Source of the DNA: Maritalea porphyrae
GTDB lineage: Bacteria; Pseudomonadota; Alphaproteobacteria; Rhizobiales; Devosiaceae
Reading direction: 5' to 3'
DNA length: 64,000 bases
NCBI RefSeq assembly: GCF_030159895.1
Contig: NZ_BSNI01000001.1
Coordinates: 210,485-274,484 of the forward strand
The first letter of the stretch is position 1. Each line of letters opens with the position of its first letter. The notes under the pieces are model-generated. The model had not been told where the DNA came from and searched no databases. It was given only the letters and a program-made list of their open reading frames with translations. A program made the translations under genes and the position numbers. Positions 17,273-26,901 of the stretch are shown one piece after another.

Positions 17273-19171
17273 GTGGATGGGTTGAACGAGCCCTTGGGGG
17301 CAGCGCTTTTACGGCGCGTATTCAAAGAGTACTATCAAAGTGATTGGTCGGCGCTGTTTGCACTGCGCAAGGCCGCAGACGCTCGCGTTGATCCTTTTGA
17401 GTATTGTGCTGCCCAACTCAACCTGAGCGAACAAGATGTCTATGCTCGCGCGGCAAAGGTGCTTGAGCTAGCTTTCACCCAGCAAGTACCTCCCTTAGCG
17501 GTACGCGCGCTCAACGTTGACAACATTGATCAGCTCAAGTCCGTCGCCAGTTTGCGTGGTAAAATGCTCGATCGCGACGTCTTATTTATCTCGCCGGACT
17601 TTTGGCGATATGTTGAATTGGCGAAACGCATCAGTGAAAACCATCAGCTGCGCGGCCAACTATGTATGGTTGCACCCAGCGCATTGCGGTCGGCTTTTGT
17701 TTTCCAACAAGGAACAGCTCTCTATGAAAGTGCAATTGTCCGGTTGGCGCGTAAATGGCCCTTTGCAAGTGCCCATCTAGGTTTGTCCAAAATCACCCGC
17801 TACAGTTTTCTCATCATCGTGTGCGCTGTCGCGCTAAGCGTGTTCTTTCCGCTCGGCTGGTTTCAACCTATTGCGACACTTCTAATGACTCTATTATTTC
17901 TGCTGCCCGCGGGTTTTCGCCTTGCTTGCGCATTTAATGGCAGAATTGTCAAACCTATGGACCGTACGACACTGCTCGGAGACAATCAGCTACCCATCTA
18001 TACCGTTATCATCCCTTTGCGCGACGAAGCTATTTTGGTTGAACAGCTGGTCAAAGCTATGCAGGCGCTCAACTACCCGGCAGAAAAACTGGACATCAAA
18101 TTCGTTGTTGAAGCCACGTCCGCAAAAACCATTGAGGCCGTGGAGCCACACTTGAACGACATTCGCTTTGAACTCATCAAGGTGCCGGACAGCGAACCCC
18201 GCACCAAACCCAAAGCAGTCAATTTTGCCCTGCCCTTTGCGCGCGGCGAGCATCTGGTGATCTTTGACGCAGAGGATATTCCTGAACCCAATCAGTTGCG
18301 CTTAGCGGCAACACTGTTTGCCAAGAACGCGGAGCTTGAGTGCTTGCAAGCTGAACTGGTTATCGACAACGCCAACGAAAACCCGCTCACCGCGCTATTC
18401 GCGACTGAATATGCAGCCCAATTTGGTCTAATCATGCCCACTCTGGCTCAATTGAATATGCCTATGCCATTGGGCGGCACATCAAACCACTTTCGCACGC
18501 AGACCCTTATAGACATTGGCGCTTGGGATAGTTTTAACGTCACCGAAGACGCAGACCTTGGGATCCGTCTAGCGCGCAAAAAGCTGAAATGCGGCGTGTT
18601 GCCCAGCTATACGCGCGAAGAGGCCCCTATTGGAATATGGCCTTGGGTCAAACAACGCACACGCTGGATGAAAGGCTGGATGCAAACCCTTTTGGTACAT
18701 AGCCGCGACTTTAGATCCCTCTTTCATCAAATCGGCTGGATGAACGCCATCATCTTTTACATCTATGTGGGCGGGTTAGTGTTTTCCGCCCCTTTGCATG
18801 GGCTTTTCGTCGCCAAACTTGCGTTTGAGCTTTTCACCCAAAAAGGGCTGGTCCTTACCCAATATCTGCAATTCAATATGTACACGCTAATCCTTATTAC
18901 CGGATATCTCAGCGCCATTTCAACAGCGTTTCTAGGGCTTTTGCATACGAGACAGCTTCATCTGTTTGGCTGGCAGTTTCTACTGCCTTTTTATTGGTTG
19001 CTTACAAGTTTTGCGACATTGCGCGCGGCCCTTCAACTAGCCATAACGCCTTTTTCTTGGGAGAAGACAACGCACGCGCGCACCCAATTGCCACGCCACG
19101 ACCGCACAAAAACCGATGCGACAAATTCAGCAGCCCCCTCGACAGCGGCATCCAAATCAATTTATCTATAA
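17273..19171 (+). CDS. Cellulose-synthase-like family 2 glycosyltransferase
   Basis: A 632-residue inner-membrane processive glycosyltransferase. Residues 1-160 form a cytoplasmic region resembling the N-terminal GspE-like domain found in such enzymes. A transmembrane pair lies near 175-225. The GT2 catalytic domain has VVEATSAKT, the DAED metal motif, TEDADLG (general base) and QRTRWMKGW (the Q/RxxRW motif that holds the acceptor). Several C-terminal membrane segments follow. It would polymerise a beta-linked polysaccharide from a nucleotide sugar. The start is GTG. A GntR regulator follows after 3 bases. No partner secretion genes are visible nearby. Confidence 0.85.
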   Translation: MDGLNEPLGAALLRRVFKEYYQSDWSALFALRKAADARVDPFEYCAAQLNLSEQDVYARAAKVLELAFTQQVPPLAVRALNVDNIDQLKSVASLRGKMLDRDVLFISPDFWRYVELAKRISENHQLRGQLCMVAPSALRSAFVFQQGTALYESAIVRLARKWPFASAHLGLSKITRYSFLIIVCAVALSVFFPLGWFQPIATLLMTLLFLLPAGFRLACAFNGRIVKPMDRTTLLGDNQLPIYTVIIPLRDEAILVEQLVKAMQALNYPAEKLDIKFVVEATSAKTIEAVEPHLNDIRFELIKVPDSEPRTKPKAVNFALPFARGEHLVIFDAEDIPEPNQLRLAATLFAKNAELECLQAELVIDNANENPLTALFATEYAAQFGLIMPTLAQLNMPMPLGGTSNHFRTQTLIDIGAWDSFNVTEDADLGIRLARKKLKCGVLPSYTREEAPIGIWPWVKQRTRWMKGWMQTLLVHSRDFRSLFHQIGWMNAIIFYIYVGGLVFSAPLHGLFVAKLAFELFTQKGLVLTQYLQFNMYTLILITGYLSAISTAFLGLLHTRQLHLFGWQFLLPFYWLLTSFATLRAALQLAITPFSWEKTTHARTQLPRHDRTKTDATNSAAPSTAASKSIYL

Positions 19172-19174
19172 TTT

Positions 19175-19804
19175 ATGGACCACCATAAGCGCACCATTGT
19201 TGAAGACATCACCTCCGTTCTTGCCGACCGGATTGTGCGCGGTGAACTATTGCCGGATGAAAAGCTGCGCCAGGACCATATCGCCGAGGAGTTTGGCGCA
19301 AGCCATGTTCCCGTGCGGGAGGCATTTCGGCAGCTCGAAGCACGTGGCCTCGCCGTCAGCATCCCACGTCGGGGCGTGCGCGTTTCAACCTTTGATGTGT
19401 CCGAAGCAAAAGAAGTTGCGGAAATGCGTTCCGTACTTGAAGTGCTTGCGCTCCGCCATGCTTTTCCGCATCTAAACGCGCAGACATTTGCGCTTGCCCA
19501 GCAAGCAATTGATGAGGGCGAAAAGGCACAAGACATCTATACTTGGGAAGATGCAAACCAGCGTTTCCATCGCACTATCGTTGCTGATTGCAAAATGCCA
19601 AAACTACTCGCAACATTGGACGATTTACACGTGGCGAGCGCTCGCTTTTTGTTTGCGACGTGGAAATCCAAATGGGAAACACGCATTGAACATGACCACC
19701 GGACTATCGTTCGGGCTTTGAAAAACGGCGATATTGAAAATGCCGCAAAAGTGCTTGAGCGGCACGTCAAACTCACGGGTCGCAAACTCAGCTCATTTTT
19801 GTAG
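19175..19804 (+). CDS. GntR-family regulator, FCD type
   Basis: A 209-residue FadR/GntR regulator. The N-terminal winged helix (TSVLADRIVRGELLPDEKL, then EEFGASHVPVREAFRQLEARGL) is complete, with the typical VPVREA recognition helix. The C-terminal FCD domain has HHPL-like metal-binding positions (FHRTIVADCKMPKLL, EHDHRTIVRAL). These domains bind carboxylic acid ligands with a metal ion. The gene starts 3 bases after the glycosyltransferase, so it is probably co-transcribed with it. The target is unknown. Confidence 0.9.
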   Translation: MDHHKRTIVEDITSVLADRIVRGELLPDEKLRQDHIAEEFGASHVPVREAFRQLEARGLAVSIPRRGVRVSTFDVSEAKEVAEMRSVLEVLALRHAFPHLNAQTFALAQQAIDEGEKAQDIYTWEDANQRFHRTIVADCKMPKLLATLDDLHVASARFLFATWKSKWETRIEHDHRTIVRALKNGDIENAAKVLERHVKLTGRKLSSFL

Positions 19805-19956
19805 ATTTTTTTTCGACGACCGCTACAAGTTCTGTACCGCTTGCAAATGCGGATTTACCTTGCTGTGCCTCATTCCCACCCATAGGCTACTTGAAGTCGC
19901 TTTATCTAGGTTGCACAGGCCCGTGCCACTTGGCTCTATTGGGCTGAGGAGGCAAC

Positions 19957-20700
19957 ATGCAAAACCCTAGCTACAGTTGGCTAACGATCCATTTGGCACA
20001 TTTTCCAAAGCCCTTGTCCAGTACTGACATTAGCTTTGCAGGACCGCCGATGGCAAAAGCTTGGAGATGTGGGCCAGACTCGCCAATCGGCAAAGACGGT
20101 TTCCGTACCGAGATCAGCAATATTTGGGCCGCACTTGGCTTCTATGATGACGAAAATACGGCTTTGCAAGGGCTAAAACATGCCGCCAACAAATTGGACT
20201 TTTCCAATAAGTCGACAGAAAACTGGCATGGTCTGCTCGCAGTGGTAGCCCACCGAGGCGGCGTAGATTTTTCAACAAAACAAGAACCCCACCCCAACTT
20301 AGAAGCCCTAGACACTGACCCTGACGGGGTAATGGCCGTGCTCACAAGCGCTGGATATCAGGGGTTTGATGAAACAGATTTTGACCGCGCACGCGAATTT
20401 GTTCGCAAGGTCGAAGATGTCCGCGCGTTCTACAAATCACTGGGCGCAAACGTTGTGCGACAAATATTCAACCCAATTGGAACACCTGACGGTGCATCTT
20501 TCACAGTCTGGCGCAATTCCCCCGATATGCTGGCCGCCGCTTACAAAGATGGCACCCACCGTTCAATGATCGATCAACACAAAGCCCAGCCAATGTTTGA
20601 TCGCAGTTCATTCACGCGGTTTCGACTACTTCAAAGCATAGGCACTTGGGAGGGAATCGATCCATTAGAAGCCGCTAAGATGCCACCGCCGAATAACTAA
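19957..20700 (+). CDS. Spheroidene-monooxygenase (CrtA)-like protein
   Basis: A 247-residue protein that resembles the CrtA family of carotenoid ketolases and their many uncharacterised relatives. The most telling part is the C-terminal FTRFRLLQSIGTWEGIDPL, matching the FxRFRVxxxxGTWxGxDPL end of that family. The N-terminal FxGPPMAKAW stretch and the central FYKSLGANVVRQIFNP stretch are weaker matches. No carotenoid genes are in the window, so carotenoid ketolation should not be assumed. A strong ribosome site (GAGGAGG) precedes the ATG. Confidence 0.55.
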   Translation: MQNPSYSWLTIHLAHFPKPLSSTDISFAGPPMAKAWRCGPDSPIGKDGFRTEISNIWAALGFYDDENTALQGLKHAANKLDFSNKSTENWHGLLAVVAHRGGVDFSTKQEPHPNLEALDTDPDGVMAVLTSAGYQGFDETDFDRAREFVRKVEDVRAFYKSLGANVVRQIFNPIGTPDGASFTVWRNSPDMLAAAYKDGTHRSMIDQHKAQPMFDRSSFTRFRLLQSIGTWEGIDPLEAAKMPPPNN

Positions 20701-20760
20701 ATCACCCTTGCGCCACTTTTGAAGTCATTTAAACTTGGGCTTTTAAGTGAGCGCAAACCC

Positions 20761-21408
20761 ATGCCAATTGAGATACTCGGTCGCAAACAACATCGCTTTT
20801 CAATCGATCTCAGCGACGAAAATGCTGGCGCTTCTCGCATTGCACTATTGCTGCCCGGCGTCGGTTACCGGCTTGAGAACCCGATATTCTATTTTGTTCG
20901 CCAGTTACTGATAGATCAGGGCTACCAAATTGCTGCGGCCGACTATGCATATGACAAAGTTGAAGGATTTCGCGACTTTTCTTTTGAAGAAATCATGGAC
21001 ATTCTAAAGGACGATGCAACGTCGATTTGCGAGGCGCTAAACCAACTGCCTGACCACAATTCTAAACTAGTTATTGGCAAGTCCTTGGGCACTGTTCTAA
21101 TGGCAAATTTGTTGGATCAAGGGTTCACCAGCAACGCCCAACTGGCCTGGCTCACGCCTTCCTCCAAAGTCCCGCAAGTGCCAAACAACATTCAAAAACA
21201 TGCAGAAAAATCCTTTGTCTGCATCGGAACAGCGGACAAAGGCTATGACCACAAGGTCTACCAAACCTTTGCAAAGGCAGGCGCAACTGTGACAATCCTT
21301 GAAGATCTGGCCCATGTACTTGAGTGCGAAAAAGATGTACCAAAATCTATTCTGGGGCATCATAAAATGTGCACTGATTTGCAAAACTGGCTGAAGGCAA
21401 ACGCGTGA
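20761..21408 (+). CDS. Alpha/beta-hydrolase fold protein
   Basis: A 215-residue protein with alpha/beta-hydrolase features. GVGYRLENPIFYF is an oxyanion-type loop. KLVIGKSLGTVLMANLL carries the nucleophile elbow GKSLG. A late acidic/His region (TILEDLAHVLECEKD) could supply the Asp and His. There is no signal peptide. The ATG at 20761 is preferred; a TTG 14 codons earlier at 20719 is possible. Its stop overlaps the GTG start of the P1 peptidase by four bases (GTGA), so the two are translated together. The substrate is unknown. Confidence 0.65.
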   Translation: MPIEILGRKQHRFSIDLSDENAGASRIALLLPGVGYRLENPIFYFVRQLLIDQGYQIAAADYAYDKVEGFRDFSFEEIMDILKDDATSICEALNQLPDHNSKLVIGKSLGTVLMANLLDQGFTSNAQLAWLTPSSKVPQVPNNIQKHAEKSFVCIGTADKGYDHKVYQTFAKAGATVTILEDLAHVLECEKDVPKSILGHHKMCTDLQNWLKANA

Positions 21409-22349
21409 GCATCACCAATGACACGACCGATTTGAGCGCTACAACCAACCGAGTTGATCGCGACACGCTGAAGTTCGATTTTCCTGAAATTCGTATCGGA
21501 ACGGCCGACTATGTCGAAGCTCAAACAGGTTGCACCGTGTTTGAATTTCAAAACCGATCTATGATGGTATCGGACTGTCGCGGCGGCGCAATTGGCTCTA
21601 TCGGTACGCATTATCCAGAAGTCGACGCAATTTGTTTCGCAGGCGGCTCCGCCTATGGGCAAGAAGCAATCCTTGGCGTCGGCGCAGAACTGCACAAACG
21701 CGCAAACTACTCAACTCATTGGCAAGATATTGCCTTGGCTGCAGGCGCCATCATTTATGACTATCGGTTTCGCGACAATGCTGTTTATCCGGACAAAGCA
21801 CTTGGTCGTGCAGCGCTAAATGCGGCGCAGCCAAACCTGTTTGCACAAGGAAAAGTTGGCGCAGGATTTGCAGCAAGTGCGGGCAAATGCCTAACTGAAC
21901 AGGGATATAATGGTGAACGCACAGGCCAGGGTGCAGCGTTTCGTCAAATTGGCAAAACCAAAATCTTTGTTGCCACTGTCCTCAACCCATTCGGCGCAAT
22001 TATCGATAAATCCGGAAACGTTGTGCGTGGGAATTTGGCCCCCAAAACCGAGCGCAGGATCCACCTTCACGAGCACATTGGAGAAATCGGCACCCCGGCA
22101 AAAGGCAACACAACACTAACATTGATGGTGACCAATCAAGTCATCAGCCGAGAAGCACTGACCCAGGTTTCAAAGCAGGTGCACAGTTCCATGGCACGAG
22201 GCATTCAACCCTTCCATTCCGAATTTGACGGCGACGTCTTGTTGGCGGTCAGCACCCAACAAGTCACTGACCCGGGCATGCCACCATTTGCTCTAGGTGC
22301 CATGGCATCCGAACTGGCTTGGGACGCCATTTTGGCAGCGGCTGGCTAA
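21405..22349 (+). CDS. P1-family (DmpA-like) peptidase
   Basis: A 314-residue peptidase of family P1/S58, the self-processing N-terminal nucleophile hydrolases that include DmpA and BapA. The motifs are CFAGGSAYGQEA, VGAGFAASAGKC and KGNTTLTLMVTNQ. In the last, cleavage before a Thr of NTT would release the small subunit with its N-terminal nucleophile. The C-terminal FHSEFDGDVLLAVST is also typical. The family includes beta-aminopeptidases and peptide amidases. The GTG start overlaps the upstream hydrolase. Confidence 0.85.
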   Translation: MSITNDTTDLSATTNRVDRDTLKFDFPEIRIGTADYVEAQTGCTVFEFQNRSMMVSDCRGGAIGSIGTHYPEVDAICFAGGSAYGQEAILGVGAELHKRANYSTHWQDIALAAGAIIYDYRFRDNAVYPDKALGRAALNAAQPNLFAQGKVGAGFAASAGKCLTEQGYNGERTGQGAAFRQIGKTKIFVATVLNPFGAIIDKSGNVVRGNLAPKTERRIHLHEHIGEIGTPAKGNTTLTLMVTNQVISREALTQVSKQVHSSMARGIQPFHSEFDGDVLLAVSTQQVTDPGMPPFALGAMASELAWDAILAAAG

Positions 22350-22362
22350 TCGATCGTCACAT

Positions 22363-23664
22363 CTACGCCTTGTGCCGGTTCTTGATCGCTTGAATACCAA
22401 ACCAACTCGCCAACAAAACCAACGGCGCCAGCGCGCCCAACATCATGTTTTTGGACAATGGCAAATAGTCAGCAAAGCCAGCCAGCACGTAGCCCAATAT
22501 ACCAAGTGCATAATAAGAAATCGCTATGGTCGATAGCCCCTCAACCGTTGACTGCAATTTGTATTGCCCCTTTGCCGTCTGCGATATCGAACTCAGCACC
22601 TCGCGGTTTTGCGACTGAATATCGACATTTATTCGAGCATCGAGCAGCTGGATAGACCTTGCGATTTTGTTATTGAGCGAGCGCTGCCGCTTCTCCGTTG
22701 CACGACAGGTTGCTAGCGCCGGGTCTACCCGGTTGGACAAATAGCGTGTGATGGTGGTGTGCTTCTCGCTCTGCTCTTCTTCAATCCGATCAAGTCGGAT
22801 TTGCAGCACATCGCCATAAGCTTGACTGGCCGCAAACCGATAGGCTGTCGCGTCAAGACTTTGCCCTGCCCGAACCGACAAAGAATGCAGCATGCCCAAA
22901 ATGCGCTTGCTATCGTCAATTGACGAGACCGTGCCGATCTCTTCATTCAACAAACTAAGTTCTGTTTCTAGCCCACCAACAATCCAAGATTGCACTCGCG
23001 CATCCTGCAAACCGACGAGCGCCATTGTACGATAGGTATCGATTTCCAGAAGCCGCCGCACCAAGATGCCAGTCTTGATTGAACTGAGTTGATCAACTGC
23101 TATCTCAAACCGCGTAAAACCATGTTCATCGGTTTGAAAGTCGGTTCCAATTTGAGCATTTCCACTACCAACACGTGACAAACAAAGGCTCTTTGGTTCG
23201 AACCCCAAAAGCGCCGAAGGCGAAATCTCATGCCGCTCGACAACATCAATGCGGGCAGCTGCGATAATCGGGAATTGCTTTAGCACTTCAAGGCCAACAC
23301 CTGTTGGTCTGGCCGTCAAATCATTGATCGGTGCGTACCAAGTTAGCGTCACAAATTCAGTATGCGCTTCCCATGTTACAGAATATTTTTCAGTTGAGAA
23401 TGAAAATTGCCGCCAGCTTTCTTTTGGGCCTTCAATTCCAACCGTTTGGCACCAGTCGCGCAATTGTCGGCTAGCATAGGCCATCTGTTCGTTTTGTCGC
23501 CCAACTAAAAACACAATACGCCGCGCACGTAACGGCGCTTGAAGTGGCGGTATCAATCGCGCATGAATTTCCTCGTGAATTGGCTTACGCAACTCGTGAT
23601 CAAAAAAACTATCCGCGCTAAGCTCACCATCCGCAAACCCAGAACCTTCACTCTCTTCTGCCAT
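22363..23664 (-). CDS. DUF3422 family membrane-anchored protein
   Basis: A 433-residue DUF3422 protein. It shows the family N-terminus HELRKPIHEEIHARLIPPLQAP and the middle FSFSTEKYSVTWEAHTEFVTLTWY, followed by a coiled-coil region near 280-370. Two C-terminal transmembrane segments (IAISYYALGILGYVLAGFA and MLGALAPLVLLASWFGIQA) end in a basic tail, so the bulk faces the cytoplasm. The function is unknown. It converges on the P1 peptidase gene with a 13-base gap. Confidence 0.88.
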   Translation of the reverse strand: MAEESEGSGFADGELSADSFFDHELRKPIHEEIHARLIPPLQAPLRARRIVFLVGRQNEQMAYASRQLRDWCQTVGIEGPKESWRQFSFSTEKYSVTWEAHTEFVTLTWYAPINDLTARPTGVGLEVLKQFPIIAAARIDVVERHEISPSALLGFEPKSLCLSRVGSGNAQIGTDFQTDEHGFTRFEIAVDQLSSIKTGILVRRLLEIDTYRTMALVGLQDARVQSWIVGGLETELSLLNEEIGTVSSIDDSKRILGMLHSLSVRAGQSLDATAYRFAASQAYGDVLQIRLDRIEEEQSEKHTTITRYLSNRVDPALATCRATEKRQRSLNNKIARSIQLLDARINVDIQSQNREVLSSISQTAKGQYKLQSTVEGLSTIAISYYALGILGYVLAGFADYLPLSKNMMLGALAPLVLLASWFGIQAIKNRHKA

Positions 23665-23762
23665 CTTATGATCTCCCCTGCCCGATCAAACCAGCAGCAT
23701 GGCGACCGCTAGGCAGAGCGACAAGTGCGCATTTTGTCATACCGGCTGCCCACCTCATGCAT

Positions 23763-23782
23763 AATTGGTCGTAGAACCAATT
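23763..23782. promoter_or_regulatory. AATTGGT-N6-ACCAATT palindrome
   Basis: A perfect 7-bp dyad in the divergent region between DUF3422 and ilvA. Its GGT/ACC arms resemble sites bound by FCD-type GntR regulators, but the regulator is not known. Confidence 0.35.
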
Positions 23783-23868
23783 CGTCACCATTGCCGTTTG
23801 TCAGGTGCCCAAAACGTGTGTAGGTCTAGAACAACAAAGCGAATTTCAATGCATCAAGAGACGAAAAA

Positions 23869-25125
23869 GTGACCGAATTCACAACCCAAGTTGCCACCGC
23901 AAAAAACCGAATGGCCCAAATACTTGATGCAACGCCGTTACAAAAGAACGTCTATTTGAGCCAAAAACACGAAGCGAACATTTTCCTCAAACGCGAAGAT
24001 CTGACGCCTGTGCGCTCCTACAAATTGCGTGGCGCATATAACTTCATTTCTAAAGCGCTCGACAAAGATGAGAACCACAAAGGCGAATTTGTCTGCGCAT
24101 CAGCGGGCAATCACGCACAAGGCTTTGCTTTTAGTTGTGCTCACTTTGGCGTCACTGGCACAATTTTTATGCCCGTAACAACACCACAGCAAAAGATCGA
24201 CAAGACCCGCGCATTTGGCGGCAAGAATGTCGAAATCAAACTGATCGGTGACATTTTCGACCAGTGCTATGCAGCCGCTCTTGCATTTGCAGATGAGCAC
24301 AAAGCCCTCATGGTGCCCCCATTTGACCACGCCGATATTGTTGAAGGACAGGCCACCATCGCCTTGGAGATATTAGAGCAGCTTGATGGCGTACATCCCG
24401 ACCTCATCATCATGCCTGTGGGCGGTGGTGGATTGGCCGCAGGCGTTTCCAAATATTTGCAAAGCGCTGCGCAAAACACCGAAATTTTGTTGGTCGAACC
24501 CGAAGGTGCCCCCAGTCTGAAAACCAGCTTGATGCAACATGAACGGGTTAAGCTGCAAGCCATCGACAATTTTGTTGATGGTGCAGCGGTCGCACAAGTT
24601 GGCGCGCTGAACTTTGATATGCTCAAGCATTTGCCAGCGGACATTGTACATTTGGTGCCTGAAAATCGCTTGTGCGCCACGATGATTGAAATGCTCAATA
24701 TTGAAGGCATGGTGCTTGAACCTGCAGGTGCTTTGTCGATTGACATACTGGCCGCCTTGCCCGCCGATATGCTCGCAGGCAAAAACATTGTCTGTGTTAC
24801 ATCCGGCGGCAACTTCGATTTCGAGCGTTTGCCTGAGGTGAAGGAAAAGGCGCTTAAATATTCAGGCCTCAAGAAATATTTCATTCTGCGCATGCCACAA
24901 CGTCCCGGCGCGCTAAAAGACTTTCTGAATATGCTCGGGCCAAACGACGATATTGCGCGCTTTGAGTATCTCAAAAAGTCAGCGCGAAACTTTGGTACGG
25001 TATTGATGGGAATCGAGACAAACGACCCTAAGAACTTTGATGCACTAAAAGAGAAACTGGTGGAAGGTGACTTCGGTTTCCAAGACATTACAGACAATGA
25101 CTTGCTGTCGAGCCTGATAATTTGA
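23869..25125 (+). CDS. ilvA: Threonine ammonia-lyase, biosynthetic
   Basis: A 418-residue PLP enzyme that deaminates threonine to 2-oxobutanoate, the first step towards isoleucine. KREDLTPVRSYKLRGAYN holds the PLP Lys near residue 52. SAGNHAQGFAFS and MPVGGGGLAAG bind the cofactor phosphate. The C-terminal part from about residue 335 (KKYFILRMPQRPGALKDFLN) is the shortened single ACT-like regulatory domain. This is the roughly 420-residue form found in many bacteria rather than the long E. coli form. The start is GTG. Confidence 0.93.
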   Translation: MTEFTTQVATAKNRMAQILDATPLQKNVYLSQKHEANIFLKREDLTPVRSYKLRGAYNFISKALDKDENHKGEFVCASAGNHAQGFAFSCAHFGVTGTIFMPVTTPQQKIDKTRAFGGKNVEIKLIGDIFDQCYAAALAFADEHKALMVPPFDHADIVEGQATIALEILEQLDGVHPDLIIMPVGGGGLAAGVSKYLQSAAQNTEILLVEPEGAPSLKTSLMQHERVKLQAIDNFVDGAAVAQVGALNFDMLKHLPADIVHLVPENRLCATMIEMLNIEGMVLEPAGALSIDILAALPADMLAGKNIVCVTSGGNFDFERLPEVKEKALKYSGLKKYFILRMPQRPGALKDFLNMLGPNDDIARFEYLKKSARNFGTVLMGIETNDPKNFDALKEKLVEGDFGFQDITDNDLLSSLII

Positions 25126-25173
25126 TCTGGTTTGTGTTTGACAAAAACTCAGCCCAACGATCATGTTGAGATC

Positions 25174-26898
25174 ATGAACAAGAACACAGAAGCGCTCGGC
25201 CCGATCAAAAATCTCGCCTACATCATAACCATTACTGGTTTGATTTTGGGCGGCTTTATTGCGCTGTTTTTTGCTTCACTTTCCGTATTCAAAGCAGTCG
25301 AACTAGAACGCGCAGAAGGCCGCGCCCAGCTATATCATTCCACACTAGTTAGCGCCCTTGAGCGGCTGGAGCATTTGCCCTTTATCGTTGCGCAAGACCC
25401 TGCGGTGGTGCGCGCCCTCGAGCAAAAAGATGTAGCGGGACTCAACCAACGGCTAGAAGATTTTGCAAATCGCTCAAAGGCCGAAGCCATCTATGTAATG
25501 GACGCCAACGGCTGGACGATTGCCGCTTCCAACTATGCAAAAGAAATCAATTTCCTAGGCAAAAACTACGGTTTTCGCCCCTATTTCAAAGATGCAATGG
25601 CGGGCAAGCGCGGCGAATTTTTCGCTATTGGAGCCACCACATTCACACCTGGATTCTTTATCGGCGATACGGTGCGCGACAGCACGGGCAAGCCGATTGG
25701 GGTCGTTGCGCTAAAAATTGCCTTGAGTGAACTCACCGGCGCATGGGCAGCCTCGGGTGACGATATCTTGGTGACCAACAAGGATGGCATCGTGGTGTTC
25801 GCCACCTCTGACGAATGGCGCTACCGCGCAACGACTGAGCTAAGCGAAAGCCAACGCATCCAAATCCAGAACATGCAGCAATTTGGCAAACAAGAGCTGC
25901 AACCGATCGACTGGCTGTTGGGGCAAGACAACGAGGTCCAACTAGATGGCACCAACTATCTTTATGCCAACAAACAACTGGAGCGACGCGGCTGGACCCT
26001 TTGGTACATCAACCCCGCCTCGAGCCTTTTTGAGCGGACATGGTTTGTCATCATCCTTGCCGCAATCGTCGTCGCAATCATGGGAATTGCCTTCGTCACC
26101 TTTCGATCAAACCAACTCCAGCGCGCACTCAAAGCATCCCATGATGACCGGCTAAAACTGGTCGCTGAAATTGAAGAACGCAAGGCGACACAGCGAAGGT
26201 TGGAACAAACAAGAAGCGAGCTTGCGCGCACCAGCAAACTCGCAGCGCTTGGACAATTGGCTGCGTCAGTGACCCACGAATTGGGACAACCCATATCGGC
26301 AATGCGCAACTACCTTGCCGCCGAAGAAATATCTTCAGGACACAAGCCGGGCGGTCTGGTGGATCAATTGCGTGGTTTGGTTCAGCGCATGGAAAACATC
26401 ACGAAAGAACTCAAATTCTTCTCGGTTCGTGGTGACAACACCACAGAAGACATTGTCATTCGTGATCTTGTCGATGGGGCCATTGGCCTTGTGAAACACG
26501 ATCTCGTTCAGCAAAACATCAAAATCGACATTCACCTTGCCACCACATTGCCAACTATCAAAGGCAACAAACAGCGGCTTGAGCAAGTGCTCGTCAATTT
26601 GTTCCGCAACGCCATTTCAGCCATGCGCGAAAGTGATAAAAAACAACTCGAAATCACAGCGACCGCTGATCAGGAGCACCTCACAATTGCTGTACGAGAC
26701 TGGGGCCACGGTCTTGCCGGTCAATCAATCGAACAGTTGCAAGAACCGTTTCACACCAATAAGCCATCTGGCGAAGGCATGGGGTTAGGATTGGCGATTT
26801 CTGCGGCCATCGTGCGCGAGCACCAAGGATTGCTAAGCGCAAGTGACTATGAAATAGGTGCACAATTCATCATTCAATTGCCTATTGGCGAGGAATAG
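25174..26898 (+). CDS. dctB: DctB-like sensor histidine kinase
   Basis: A 574-residue membrane histidine kinase. Two transmembrane helices, near residues 17-38 and 300-320, bracket a periplasmic tandem-PAS sensor (NYGFRPYFKDAMAGKRGEFF and GDTVRDSTGKPIGVVALKI are typical of DctB sensors). A short coiled coil follows. The H-box is ASVTHELGQPISAMRNYL with the phosphorylated His. The N- and G-boxes include LEQVLVNLFRNAISAM, RDWGHGLAG and GMGLGLAI. It should sense a C4-dicarboxylate or similar ligand and phosphorylate the DctD-like regulator, which begins 3 bases later. The ATG at 25174 is chosen over an upstream TTG. Confidence 0.88.
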   Translation: MNKNTEALGPIKNLAYIITITGLILGGFIALFFASLSVFKAVELERAEGRAQLYHSTLVSALERLEHLPFIVAQDPAVVRALEQKDVAGLNQRLEDFANRSKAEAIYVMDANGWTIAASNYAKEINFLGKNYGFRPYFKDAMAGKRGEFFAIGATTFTPGFFIGDTVRDSTGKPIGVVALKIALSELTGAWAASGDDILVTNKDGIVVFATSDEWRYRATTELSESQRIQIQNMQQFGKQELQPIDWLLGQDNEVQLDGTNYLYANKQLERRGWTLWYINPASSLFERTWFVIILAAIVVAIMGIAFVTFRSNQLQRALKASHDDRLKLVAEIEERKATQRRLEQTRSELARTSKLAALGQLAASVTHELGQPISAMRNYLAAEEISSGHKPGGLVDQLRGLVQRMENITKELKFFSVRGDNTTEDIVIRDLVDGAIGLVKHDLVQQNIKIDIHLATTLPTIKGNKQRLEQVLVNLFRNAISAMRESDKKQLEITATADQEHLTIAVRDWGHGLAGQSIEQLQEPFHTNKPSGEGMGLGLAISAAIVREHQGLLSASDYEIGAQFIIQLPIGEE

Positions 26899-26901
26899 AA
26901 A

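Noticed and set aside
24267..25097. 276-residue minus-strand frame opposite ilvA
   Set aside because: It is fully antisense to a clearly conserved gene, with the low-complexity Ser/Ala composition of a mirror frame.
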